This document shows, in pieces, positions 53,742-63,058 of a DNA stretch of 64,000 nt. How positions within the stretch are numbered: the stretch's first letter is position 1; each line of letters starts with the position of its first letter. The notes below the pieces were generated by a model. The model did not search any database, had not been told where the DNA came from, and saw nothing but the letters and a program-made list of their open reading frames with translations. A program made the translations under genes and the position numbers. The stretch is taken from the NCBI RefSeq assembly GCF_028368975.1, contig NZ_JAQNDM010000002.1:6566425-6630424 (forward strand), written 5' to 3'. Source of the stretch: Stigmatella ashevillena. GTDB lineage: Bacteria; Myxococcota; Myxococcia; Myxococcales; Myxococcaceae.

Positions 53742-56700
53742 CCGGTGGGCCGAGGGCTTGGCTCAGGGACTCCAGGCGAGCCCGCCACAGGGGGGCTCCC
53801 TCCACCGCCTGGTGGGCCCGCTCCAGCCATGCGCGGGCCTCCTCGACGTGCCCGCTCTCCATCGCGCCCCAGGAGGCTTGAAGGAGCAACTCCATCATCT
53901 CGTCGGTGGAGGCATACGTCCCCGCCTCGTCCACCAGGAGCCTCCAGGCACTCTCTTCCCACGAGGACTCCGGGGCCGCTTCCTGGACTGCCAGCTTCAC
54001 CATCCGGCGCATGATGGCGGTCGGCGGCAAGGACTCCGGGGCGCAGTGCGCTTCGATCCACCGCAACTGCCGGGCGGCTTCGGCCATGTCCCCCAAGGCC
54101 AGTTGGATGCGGGCCAGCAACAGGGCGTCGAGGGGAACCGGGCTCTCTTGGAAGAAGCGCACGCCCAGCTCGTGCGCGCGCAGGGCCAGCGGCAGCGCCT
54201 CCTGGGAGCGGCCTTGCATGTACAGCACCTCGGCCAGATTGAAGGTGGCCCAGCGCTCCACCTGGGCATGGCCCAGCTCCCGTCCCAGCGCGATGGCGTG
54301 ACGAAGATCCGTCTCCATCCGGGGCACGTCCCCGAGCTTGAGCCACAGCAGAACGCGGGCGGTGCAGGTAGCGGCCCGTTGCAAGGTGTCTCCGGTCCGC
54401 TCGCAGCGGGCCAGGGCTTCCTCGAAGCAGCGCGCGGCCTCGGCGGTTTGATCCAGGAAGGTCAGCGCGGAGCCCAGCATCGCCAGGGCCACCACGTGGG
54501 TTTCATGGTCTCTGGCCCACTCCGCCCCCTCTGCTGCTGAGCGGAGCGCCCTCGCCGCGGCGTCCCACTCGCCCCGCCGCACGTGCAGCCGGCCTCGCGC
54601 CAGGGTGCAGCGCAGCGACAGGCGCGGATCATCCAGCCGCTCGATGCGCTCCAGCGCCTCGCGGGCACAGGCCGAGGAGCCCTCCACATCCTCCATCCAG
54701 TCCCGCGCGGTGGCCTCTTCCAACAGGAGGTCCACCACCCAGGCCTCATCCCGCCGGGCCTCCGCGAGGCCGCGCGCGGCGGCCAGGTCGGCGAGCCCCT
54801 CTCGGAAGAGCTGGAGCCGGTGGCGCACCCGCCCTCGGCCCGCCAACGCCTGGGCACGCTGCGCGTCGTGGCCCTCGGGGAGCAGCGCGAGGGCGCGCGT
54901 GTAGTGCTGCTCGGCTTCGACGAGGAGGTGGGTGGTGCGCGCTTCTTCCGCCAGCGCGAGAAAGGCCCGCGCTGCCTCATCGTGGGCGCCGCACCCCGCG
55001 GCGTGGTGGGCCCGTCGGCGCTGGGCGGTGGCATCCGTCCCCGCCAGGGAGTGCAGGGCCGCGGCATGCAAGGCCCGCCGGGCCGGGGGAGGCACCGCCG
55101 CCTCCAGCGCTTCTCTCAGCAGGGGGTGCCGGAAGGCGAACCGTCCCGGGGCCACTGGTCCCATCAGCCCCGTGCGAACCAGCCGTTCCAGCCCAGCCCC
55201 CGCATCCCACGAGGCCACGGGCTCCGCGTCCCGCCTTGCTTCCAGGTGGCGCATCGCCGCATCCACCCGGCTGACGGTGACCTCGGTGCCCAGCACCGCG
55301 CACAACCGTGCCAACACCTGGTGCACCTCGGGAAGTTCAGCGAGTGCACGGGCCGCCAGCCGATCGAAGAGGGGCGTGGCCGACACGTCCAGCAGCGCAT
55401 CCGGGGCAACGTACCAGCCCCCTCCCGGGGAGGCCCGGAGGGCCCCAGCGGCCCGGAGAGCCCCGGTGAGTTCCACCAGGGACAGGGGCACCCCTTGGGC
55501 GAGGTGCTCCAGCCGCGCGAGGACGGGCTCGGGAATGAGCTCCACGGGGTGGAGCAGGTGGAGGAGCAGGGTGCGGCTGGCCTCGGGCGTCAACGGGGGC
55601 AACGTGGCGTGGATGGCGTGGGCACTGCGCTCGCCGAAGTGGGGGCGCAGGCCTTGAAGGACGGGGCCGGCGGCAAGGCAGATCCACAAGGGGGCCCGCG
55701 TCCCGTCCAGCGCGGCCATCTCCAGTGCATCCAGGCTGGTGGGATCCGCCAGGTGGGCATCGTCCACCAGCAGCACGCAAGGCTCCTCGCGGGCACGCTC
55801 GCGAAGCCCTTCGGCGAGGGCGCGCGAGGTGACATGGCGCTGGGCCCCGGAGGATGCCGAGGCCGCCCCTGGCCCCGGGGTTGGGGCAGCGGCGGCCCCT
55901 TGGAGCGCGTGCAGCAGGGCCTCGGGGGACGTGGTGTCTGGAGGAGACGCACGAAACCGCAGCACCCGGACTCGGCCGGGCGCTTCCAGCCGTGTGGCGA
56001 GGGCCTCGAGGAGGCGCGTCTTTCCGTGGCCGACCTCGCCGGTGAGGACACACAGGCCGGGCTCCCCTGCCTCCAGACAGCGAAGGGCTTCCGCGCACAG
56101 GTCCTCCAGCAACCCCTCTCGGCCCACCCAAGGCGAAGGCGCGGCGCCCGGGGAAAGCGCCACGGCCTCGCGTACCAGCAGGCGTTCTCCTTCGGGCCCC
56201 AAGCGGGTGGCCCCCGGCCCCAGGCGCGCACAGGCCTCGGCGGTGACGCGGATCTCTCCAGGCGCACTGTCGCCCGTCCACCACCGGTCGGGGACTGCCA
56301 GGTCCGCTCCCGCCACGCGCGGGGTGGCCCCACCCGGGCGCACGTGCAGTTCGGCGAGATGAAGGACCGTGGTGGCCGGGCCTTCCTCGGTGAGCCTGCG
56401 CGCCGCGAGGATCCCCGAACGCAGGCCTGCGTCCACGGAGAGCCGCTCCGGGAAGAGGGCGAGGTAGCCTCCTTTCCAGCTCCGGGCCAGGAGGCCGCCG
56501 TGGGCTTCGAGGACGGTGAGCACGGTGTCCACGGGCACCTCCGTCCGGATGCCCAGGACGGCCAGCGGTCGGGGGCCCGCGCCCGAGAGGCGTGGCTCTC
56601 CAGGCCCCGGGGGGGGAACCCGGACGGTGGGCCCCGTGAGCTGGCACGCGGTCTCGAAGGCTTCGAGCACATCGGCGGCTCGGGCGAAGCGCTCGGAGGG

Positions 56701-57540
56701 ATTCTTGGCCAGACACCGCCGGAGGACATCCTCGAGGCCAGAGGGCACCGCTGCCCGCCCGGAGACAGAGGGAGGGCGGAGGCTGACATGGCCGTGGCGG
56801 ATCTCCTCCACGCTTCCCACGAAGGGTGGCGCGCCGGTGAGCAACTCGAAGAGCAGGACGCCGAGCGCATACAGGTCAGCGGCCGTCCCCGCCTCACGCG
56901 CATCGAGGCACTGCTCGGGAGCCATGTAGTGCGGGGTGCCCAGTCGCTGGCCGGCCGGGGAGACGTCTTCCCGGCCATCGCCTCCCGTCAAGCGAGCGAG
57001 CCCGAAGTCGAGGAGGCTGAGTGTCCCGCCCTCCCGAAGAAAGATGTTCTCGGGCTTGAGATCGCGGTGAGCCCACCCAGCGGAGTGGACGCGCTCCAAG
57101 GCCGCGCACAGCCCGGCGAGCAGCTCGCGGACCTGCGGTAGACGGGCGGCGCCTCTGTCCGGAAGCGAGCCCATCCAGGTGGCGAGGGTCTGGCCGTGCA
57201 GGGCCTCCATCACGAGGAAGGGGTATCCCCCAGCGGTTCCGTGCTGGAGCAGTTCAGGGACCGTGGGCGGCCCGACTTGACGCAGCGCGTCGGCCTCGTG
57301 CGCGAAGAGACGGGCGTGGGAGGCCGCGCCCAGCTTCAAGGCCACCTCGCGCCCGTCCTCCTCCCGATAGGCGGTGTAGACGCGAGAGAAGCCTCCGGTG
57401 CCCAGCAGACGCCCCCCTCGCAGGCCGGGAATGGTCGGCAAGGGAAGAGACTCGGAGAGAGGGGCGGGCTGGAGATGCTCGCCGTGCACGGGACACGCCG
57501 CGCCAGAGGCGAGGCGGCGGTGACAGGCAGGACAACGCAT
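53737..57540 (-). CDS. Ser/Thr kinase with AAA ATPase and TPR-like tail
   Basis: 1267 residues. A zinc-ribbon-like CPACHRRLASGAACPVH opens the protein. The kinase domain has GTGGFSRVY, AHRDLKPENIFLR and LDFGLARL. A P-loop ATPase (GEVGHGKTRLLEAL, CVLLVDDAHLAD) begins near residue 480, and the C-terminal ~450 residues are helical repeats of TPR type (ALALLPEGHDAQRAQALAGRGRVRHRL). This is the PknK-like architecture used as a signalling hub. The gene ends 156 bases before the lipoprotein start. Confidence 0.92.
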   Translation of the reverse strand: MRCPACHRRLASGAACPVHGEHLQPAPLSESLPLPTIPGLRGGRLLGTGGFSRVYTAYREEDGREVALKLGAASHARLFAHEADALRQVGPPTVPELLQHGTAGGYPFLVMEALHGQTLATWMGSLPDRGAARLPQVRELLAGLCAALERVHSAGWAHRDLKPENIFLREGGTLSLLDFGLARLTGGDGREDVSPAGQRLGTPHYMAPEQCLDAREAGTAADLYALGVLLFELLTGAPPFVGSVEEIRHGHVSLRPPSVSGRAAVPSGLEDVLRRCLAKNPSERFARAADVLEAFETACQLTGPTVRVPPPGPGEPRLSGAGPRPLAVLGIRTEVPVDTVLTVLEAHGGLLARSWKGGYLALFPERLSVDAGLRSGILAARRLTEEGPATTVLHLAELHVRPGGATPRVAGADLAVPDRWWTGDSAPGEIRVTAEACARLGPGATRLGPEGERLLVREAVALSPGAAPSPWVGREGLLEDLCAEALRCLEAGEPGLCVLTGEVGHGKTRLLEALATRLEAPGRVRVLRFRASPPDTTSPEALLHALQGAAAAPTPGPGAASASSGAQRHVTSRALAEGLRERAREEPCVLLVDDAHLADPTSLDALEMAALDGTRAPLWICLAAGPVLQGLRPHFGERSAHAIHATLPPLTPEASRTLLLHLLHPVELIPEPVLARLEHLAQGVPLSLVELTGALRAAGALRASPGGGWYVAPDALLDVSATPLFDRLAARALAELPEVHQVLARLCAVLGTEVTVSRVDAAMRHLEARRDAEPVASWDAGAGLERLVRTGLMGPVAPGRFAFRHPLLREALEAAVPPPARRALHAAALHSLAGTDATAQRRRAHHAAGCGAHDEAARAFLALAEEARTTHLLVEAEQHYTRALALLPEGHDAQRAQALAGRGRVRHRLQLFREGLADLAAARGLAEARRDEAWVVDLLLEEATARDWMEDVEGSSACAREALERIERLDDPRLSLRCTLARGRLHVRRGEWDAAARALRSAAEGAEWARDHETHVVALAMLGSALTFLDQTAEAARCFEEALARCERTGDTLQRAATCTARVLLWLKLGDVPRMETDLRHAIALGRELGHAQVERWATFNLAEVLYMQGRSQEALPLALRAHELGVRFFQESPVPLDALLLARIQLALGDMAEAARQLRWIEAHCAPESLPPTAIMRRMVKLAVQEAAPESSWEESAWRLLVDEAGTYASTDEMMELLLQASWGAMESGHVEEARAWLERAHQAVEGAPLWRARLESLSQALGPPV

Positions 57541-57626
57541 GGGGCTCGGCGGGAGATTACCAGACGAAGCCCGGCCCGGCGATGGCCTCGCGAACGACGT
57601 CCAGAACCCTGGTCAGAGAGGGGCCC

Positions 57627-58706
57627 TCACGGTGTCTCCGGACGTGCTGTCCACGAGCCGTACCACTGGCCTCCCTGAGGATCTTCCGCGGAGGCGACCC
57701 CCTGGAGCGCCCCGTCTCTCAGAACCCCACGAAACGCCACCGAGGCTTCCAGGAAAGAGGGGTCGCGGATGGAAAATGAGACGGCGTCTGCCTCCACACG
57801 GAGGCTGATCGGCGCTTCAGCGGATTGGCTTCGCATCGTGAGGCGTGCGCGGCCTGAGACCCCCATGCCTTGGGCCTCCAGGGCCAGGTTCAGGAGGGCC
57901 GGGGACATGCCCTGTGCTTTCGGGTAGAGGTTCAAGGTGCCCCGCCATGGGCCCGCGAGCCGCGCGGGTTCGAGAGGCTCACCAGGGGGAAGGCCTGGAA
58001 GCACGGGGGGCGGTGGAAGGGGAGCCGCCAGCTCGGGCAGGGGCTCCGCCAGGGCCACTTCAGAGCCCACCCGTTGCAGATAGCGCACGAGGTCTCCCGT
58101 CAGTGGCACGGAGGGCACCGGGGTTGCCTGACAGGGCTGGCGGAAGATCGACGAGAACAGCACGCAGGCGGACAGGTACGTCCCCGCAGGGGCGGGGTGA
58201 CTTCCATCCTCGGCGTACAGTTCGAGTTCGGGCCGTTCGCGCCGCACGCGCTCCCAGGCCACGCCCGCGGGGGCGAGGACCGCCCCAAGCTCGGAGGCAA
58301 TGCGCGCGTAGGCATCGGTGAGCAGCCTTTGCGCGGGCAAGTCCTCCCGGCGCGACCAGGTCATGTAGAACAGGGGGCGTGCGCCCGCCGAGCTGGCTTG
58401 GGCCGCGAGCTGGCGCGCGGCGGGGAAGAAGAGCGCCTCGGGTTGTCCCAGGAACGCCACGCCATCGATGTGCATCCCGCCGAGCTGGCTTTGCTCCTGA
58501 AGCACCACGTACTGCCAGCGACCCTCGCGGATGCGCTGGGGGGCCACCCCTTGCCGCAGGTGCGAACGCAGGGTGGCTCCTCCAGGAGCGAGGGTCTCGG
58601 TGAGGAAGGCAGTCCCGGGCATCCCGTGCTTCACCAAGGACGCGAGCATCCCCGGCAGGTCGTTGACCGAGGTGTAGCTGTTGCCGATGAAGAGGACGCG
58701 GGTCAT
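57627..58706 (-). CDS. SGNH/GDSL-type hydrolase
   Basis: 359 residues from ATG 58706 (MTRVLFIGNSYTS). Block I GNS supplies the nucleophile Ser10; DGSHPAPAGTYL (about 168-180) provides the Asp-His pair. A C-terminal beta-rich domain (WRGTLNLYPKAQG, GVSGRARLTMRS) of about 130 residues is added and could bind a ligand. No signal peptide is obvious, so it may be cytoplasmic. Substrate unknown; carbohydrate or lipid ester are typical. Confidence 0.82.
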   Translation of the reverse strand: MTRVLFIGNSYTSVNDLPGMLASLVKHGMPGTAFLTETLAPGGATLRSHLRQGVAPQRIREGRWQYVVLQEQSQLGGMHIDGVAFLGQPEALFFPAARQLAAQASSAGARPLFYMTWSRREDLPAQRLLTDAYARIASELGAVLAPAGVAWERVRRERPELELYAEDGSHPAPAGTYLSACVLFSSIFRQPCQATPVPSVPLTGDLVRYLQRVGSEVALAEPLPELAAPLPPPPVLPGLPPGEPLEPARLAGPWRGTLNLYPKAQGMSPALLNLALEAQGMGVSGRARLTMRSQSAEAPISLRVEADAVSFSIRDPSFLEASVAFRGVLRDGALQGVASAEDPQGGQWYGSWTARPETP

Positions 58707-58752
58707 GGGAAACACAGCAGAGCGCTTGCTCGGACGCTCCGCTGCGTGAAGG

Positions 58753-60582
58753 TTACTGCGCGGAGATCTTCACCGACGACATCTGATCGTTGGCTTCTGC
58801 GGGAAGCAGCGGCGTATCCGCCGTGAACTTCCACATCGTCCCGGCGAAATCGTTGTTCTGATAGACCTGCACTGTCCAGCCGGCAGGGACTCTGAGCGAG
58901 CTCATCCAATCGTTGGGGATGCCCGCCGCGTTGAGCTGCGCGAGCGTGTAGTTCCCGGCGTTCAGCGAGATTCCGAGACCGCCGTACCCGCCGTCCGCGT
59001 AGAAGATGGCTCCGGGCGGCTTCGATGCGCTCACGTTGTCGAACGCGGCTGCGCTGTCATGGGCTCGGACTCCGACCGCGCCTGAGGCATACGTGGCGTC
59101 GGTGGCCGTGAGGGTGGGGACCGTCGACCGGTTCAGATAGACCGAGATGCGGTCGCCGTTGGCCACGACCGCGAGGTGGTAGGTGACGTTCGCATCGATC
59201 GTCGCCGCGGCACTTGCAAGCTCGGTCCAGGCCCCTCCATTCGCCCTGCCCAGCACCACCCTGTCGCTGCCCGCGGCGACGCCCGCGTAGTAACCCTTGT
59301 AAGCGTCGAGCCCGGCCCCCGGGCTGCTCACCCGGAAGATCAACCCCGCGTCCCCGGAGGCGCCCGGCGTGACATCGGCCTCCAAGGACAGCGCGGAGTA
59401 GTTTGTGTTCAGCAAGGCCTTGGCGTCGGGCTGCTGCTGATTGACATACCGGCCGTTCGACACAGTCCACGTCGCGCCGTAGGAGGTCCAGCCCAGCGCG
59501 TTGCCATCGCAGAAGTTGTCCTGGCTGGTCATCTCGACCGGTTTGATCGTCCCGTCGCTGTTGAAATACATGCGGTCATAGGAGAGCACGCGGTGATTCC
59601 CATCCGTCTCTCCGAGCGGACGGCGGTGGTAGAAGATGTACCAGTCGTCTGTTCCAGGGACGTTGACGACCGTGTTGTGGCCTGAGCCGGTGCCGATGGC
59701 TGCATTCTGGCTGAGAATCGTCCCCGCCTTGGGGAAGGGCCCCAGCGGCGAGCTGGCCACGGCATACGACACGCGATAGTCCGGCCCCGTCCACCCGCCC
59801 TCGGACCACATCAGGTAGTACTTCCCATTGCGCTTGAACATCAGCGCGCCCTCGACATAGCCAGACGGGGTGATCTCCTTGAAGGACGCGTTGTCCAGGC
59901 TGATCATGTCACTGTTGACCTTGACGATGTTGCAGTGCCCCCAGCCGCCGTAATAGAGGTAGGCTTGGCCGTCGTCGTCGATGAAGATGTTTTGATCGAT
60001 CGGCTGCGCCCCATTGATGAACTTGCTGATCAGGGGGCGGCCAATGGCGTCGACGTAGGGGCCGGCGGGGTTGTTGGACTTCGCGACCCCGATGCCGCCG
60101 AGCTGCCCGTCGCTCTGGATGTCGTTGGCTCCGAAGTAGAGATAATAGGTATTGTTGCGGAAGATGGGCGACGGCGCCCAGATGGCCCGGGTTGCCCAGG
60201 ACACGTTCGCCTTGTCCAGCACCTTGGAGTGCTTCGTCCAGGTGATGAGATCCGGAGATGAGAAGGCGTCCAGATGCGTCTGCGCGTCATAGGGCGCGGA
60301 GTACGTCGGATAGACCCAGTACACGCCGTTGTAGATCTTCATGTCCGGATCGGCGTACCAGCCGCTCACGAAGGGATTGCCAGAGCTGCCGGGAGTGCAC
60401 GCCGCCGCCAGGGGCGTGGCCCCCACCTCTTCGGGGCCAGTGCCTCCGCCATGGGGGAGGGGAGACATTGTCCCGTCGCCACAGTGGAGCGTCGCGGTCA
60501 GCAGCAGCGGTGCCAGCACCAGGCTGCTCAGCTTCAAGGACTGCGGGCGGCCCGCACAATCATCAGTGATCGTCCATTTCAT
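58753..60582 (-). CDS. Secreted GH43 glycosidase with lectin-like and beta/gamma-crystallin domains
   Basis: 609 residues with lipobox-like TATLHC signal end. GH43 domain (about 60-375): YADPDMKIYNGVYWVYP, DQNIFIDDDGQAYLYYGG and YVEGALMFKRNGKYYLMWS hold the expected acids. A LamG/concanavalin-like sandwich follows (LSLEADVTPGASGDAGLIFRV). The last ~85 residues are a beta/gamma-crystallin unit (GAIFYADGGYGGLGISLNAG) with two calcium motifs, NDWMSS and NDQMSS. The fold also occurs in myxobacterial spore-coat protein S. The combination suggests surface anchoring through calcium while trimming glycans. Confidence 0.9.
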   Translation of the reverse strand: MKWTITDDCAGRPQSLKLSSLVLAPLLLTATLHCGDGTMSPLPHGGGTGPEEVGATPLAAACTPGSSGNPFVSGWYADPDMKIYNGVYWVYPTYSAPYDAQTHLDAFSSPDLITWTKHSKVLDKANVSWATRAIWAPSPIFRNNTYYLYFGANDIQSDGQLGGIGVAKSNNPAGPYVDAIGRPLISKFINGAQPIDQNIFIDDDGQAYLYYGGWGHCNIVKVNSDMISLDNASFKEITPSGYVEGALMFKRNGKYYLMWSEGGWTGPDYRVSYAVASSPLGPFPKAGTILSQNAAIGTGSGHNTVVNVPGTDDWYIFYHRRPLGETDGNHRVLSYDRMYFNSDGTIKPVEMTSQDNFCDGNALGWTSYGATWTVSNGRYVNQQQPDAKALLNTNYSALSLEADVTPGASGDAGLIFRVSSPGAGLDAYKGYYAGVAAGSDRVVLGRANGGAWTELASAAATIDANVTYHLAVVANGDRISVYLNRSTVPTLTATDATYASGAVGVRAHDSAAAFDNVSASKPPGAIFYADGGYGGLGISLNAGNYTLAQLNAAGIPNDWMSSLRVPAGWTVQVYQNNDFAGTMWKFTADTPLLPAEANDQMSSVKISAQ

Positions 60583-60898
60583 GGCCCCATCCTGCGTCGA
60601 GCTGCAGTGCCCTTCAAGATAAATTACAGGCTATTCCTGAATTAAGGGGCCTTAAGGGAAGCACACCTCAGCGGCCCTTCTTCGGGCCTGAGGCTCCACC
60701 CGCCGTCAGAGGGAGGGGCGCAACAGCGAACCCAAGTACTGCAGCGAGCGCTCCCTGGACCGCCGTGGCAGGCCACGCGCATCGTGAATGGCCAAACAAC
60801 CCCTTGGGTCACGCCGCTGCTGTCTTCAACAGTGATGTAGCAGGCTGAGCGCCGGGTTCAGGCTCCGCCCGCATCAGGAAAAGTGGTATTGTGCCGCC
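60583..60898. other. Divergent promoter region between GH43-crystallin and PIN operon
   Basis: About 315 bases without a gene, separating two divergent start codons. An AT-rich palindrome TTAAGG-GG-CCTTAA (60642-60655) lies 60 bases before the GH43 start and may be an operator. No other clear element. Confidence 0.5.
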
Positions 60899-61225
60899 AT
60901 GCTACACGTTCAGTCGAGCGCGGATTCCGACGAGCTCTCGCCTCCACTGCCGAAGAACATGGATCTGGAACTGCGCCTGCTGCTGACGCGAGATCCGCCC
61001 AACGGTGGGCTTATCGACAAGGCCGCGCTGGAGCGGTTGCCGACGCGTGAACCGCAGGACTCCAACGAGGTGGAGATTGGCCGGTTTCACGGCACGGACA
61101 TCGTCGCGGATGGCCGGGAGGTTCTGAAGCAGGTGCTGAAGGGCCTGGAACGCCGGTTGGCGCATCCCATCGTTCTCGGAGAGAAGCTCCGGGTGGTAGG
61201 GGCCACAGGCCATGACCCTGCGTGA
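60899..61225 (+). CDS. Small hypothetical protein, first gene of PIN operon
   Basis: 108 residues (MLHVQSSADSDELS...). Helical C-terminal half with IVADGREVLKQVLKGLERRL. No signal, no cysteine, no family recognised. It overlaps the next gene by 14 bases, so it is probably translated together with it and may be an inhibitor, antitoxin-like or assembly subunit. Confidence 0.7.
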   Translation: MLHVQSSADSDELSPPLPKNMDLELRLLLTRDPPNGGLIDKAALERLPTREPQDSNEVEIGRFHGTDIVADGREVLKQVLKGLERRLAHPIVLGEKLRVVGATGHDPA

Positions 61226-63056
61226 ATTTGTCCAGCAACGGGAGTTCCGCCAAGGCAAGTACGAGGTCAGCGCGCTCCTGCACAAGGGGCAGCAGCTTGT
61301 TCCCCTGCTGACCTTTCAGATCCCCGCCGCCGACGAGCAGGACGCCCGGCACGTGCCTGAGGTGCAGGTGGCGGCCCAGTTGGGGGAGCACGACCTGGGG
61401 CTGGTGCTGTGCGCGCTGGTGCGCGCGGGAGTGCAGCACCCGGGACTGCGGGATGAGGAACTGGTGCGCCTGCACCGGGTGGTGAGAGAGCACCGGCATG
61501 TGGAACTCTTCACGGACCTCAATGCGCTGACAACGGGCCTGCTGGGCCATTTGGTGCGCTCGCTCGGCACCGGCGTGAGCCGGGTGGTGATCAGCTCCTC
61601 CTCCATTGACATCCTGCATGAGTACCAAGCCATGGTGCGGAGGGGGGATGAGGAGGCCCGGCGTTTCCTGAAGCGCGCGGAGATGGCCCGGGCGCTGCGC
61701 ATCTTGGATGAGATCCGAAGGACTGTGCCCGTCCATGTCCACCAGCTTTCTCCTGGCAGTACCCGCTATTTCCAGCGCGGCAGGGCCCAGCCTTTCGAGA
61801 AGGAGGAGAGCCCCTCGGTCGACGAAAGGACATACATCTCCGAGGATCGGCAAATGATCTCGGCCTATTGGGACTATGTTAGCCGGAGCAACCCCCGGCT
61901 CCCCATTCATCTCATCACCTCGGACTTCAACCTGGCGCACGTCTGTTTTGCGGAGAGAGTGCCTTATCTCTTCGCCCGGTCGCCCTATGAGGCATGGAAG
62001 GCCCCGTCAACCCTTTCGCTAGAAGCCCTGTGGTTCGACCCCTTCGCCATGGCGTTGCGTGCCTGCCTGCCCCATTCCGTGCTCTGGGAGCTGTGCTTGG
62101 TTTACGGCAATCTCAATGTGGTCCAAGTGGACACGCCCGAGGAGAGTGCCCTGCGCTTCAGTCTATCCTACGATGTGCGTGACCATCTGCCCGGTCAAAT
62201 CGAGAGCATGGAATCCGGTCCTCCGCACAACCCCGTGTCGGCGGGTGCCGATCGCAAGGCAGCCCGGGGGAAGCAAACGGGGCCCCCCCCGTCAGCCGAA
62301 CGCTCCAAGATGGATCGCAAGGTCAAGGTCAAGCTCAGCACCTTGGCGGAGGTTCTGCCCAGGCAACCGGGCCAGTCCATCCCACTGGGGGCGTTCCAGG
62401 CGCGGGACGACGATTCCCTGAGGCAGTTGCGGCAGATCGGGGAAGTGACAGGGTTGTGGCAGGTGAAAGACAATCTCGTCACCTCGGGTCCGGCGTTGTC
62501 AGAACTCCTGGAGGCCCTGAAGACATCGGACTATGTGGCCGTCAACCGCCTCTTCCGCCGGTATCCTGCCTACGACAAGATGTTGCAGGAAGTGGAGTCC
62601 GGTGAGCCTTTTCCCAACCACAAGCAGGGGGGAGCCCTCACCGGATGGGCCGTTTGTCTCGGGGCGGCCTACAAGGGCAAGGACAGTACGCGGTATGGCT
62701 TGGCGGAGATGTCCCGTGAGGATTTCGCGGGAGTGGTGGCCCGGACGCATGCCGAACTCGCGCAAGAAGGGGCCTCTGTCGCGCTCCCGCTCTTGATGGA
62801 CCAGGTGTGTAGGAGGTCACGCCTGTCCCCGATCCGCTTCGAAGGTCTGCTGGAGAACGTCCTGGGCAAGGGGACCCTCCAGGGCTATGAGGCCCAGCGT
62901 GCCACCGTGCAAGAAGACATTCCAGAACATCTCGTCTTGGTGGCACCTGCCGCGGATACACCGGACAGTTACTGGCGGACATTCACCCCTGGCAATGGGC
63001 TGCGCCTGGGGGGCACCTTGATGGGCACCCTGGTTCGCCGCCCCGGAGAGGCCTAG
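61212..63056 (+). CDS. PIN-like nuclease domain protein, 614 aa
   Basis: Residues about 95-265 show the acidic tetrad of a PIN nuclease: FTDLNALTTG (Asp102), ILHEYQ (Glu137), SEDRQMISAYW (Asp212) and ITSDFNLAHVC (Asp238, the TxDxxLA motif). A charged linker (about 325-365, many Lys and Pro) leads to a C-terminal ~240 residues with helix-turn segments (DDDSLRQLRQIGEVTGLWQ) that may be winged-helix. PIN domains cleave RNA or DNA with Mg/Mn. It overlaps the small upstream gene and ends 2 bases before the ATPase gene, so the three form one operon. Role inferred from the fold only. Confidence 0.8.
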   Translation: MTLREFVQQREFRQGKYEVSALLHKGQQLVPLLTFQIPAADEQDARHVPEVQVAAQLGEHDLGLVLCALVRAGVQHPGLRDEELVRLHRVVREHRHVELFTDLNALTTGLLGHLVRSLGTGVSRVVISSSSIDILHEYQAMVRRGDEEARRFLKRAEMARALRILDEIRRTVPVHVHQLSPGSTRYFQRGRAQPFEKEESPSVDERTYISEDRQMISAYWDYVSRSNPRLPIHLITSDFNLAHVCFAERVPYLFARSPYEAWKAPSTLSLEALWFDPFAMALRACLPHSVLWELCLVYGNLNVVQVDTPEESALRFSLSYDVRDHLPGQIESMESGPPHNPVSAGADRKAARGKQTGPPPSAERSKMDRKVKVKLSTLAEVLPRQPGQSIPLGAFQARDDDSLRQLRQIGEVTGLWQVKDNLVTSGPALSELLEALKTSDYVAVNRLFRRYPAYDKMLQEVESGEPFPNHKQGGALTGWAVCLGAAYKGKDSTRYGLAEMSREDFAGVVARTHAELAQEGASVALPLLMDQVCRRSRLSPIRFEGLLENVLGKGTLQGYEAQRATVQEDIPEHLVLVAPAADTPDSYWRTFTPGNGLRLGGTLMGTLVRRPGEA

Positions 63057-63058
63057 CC

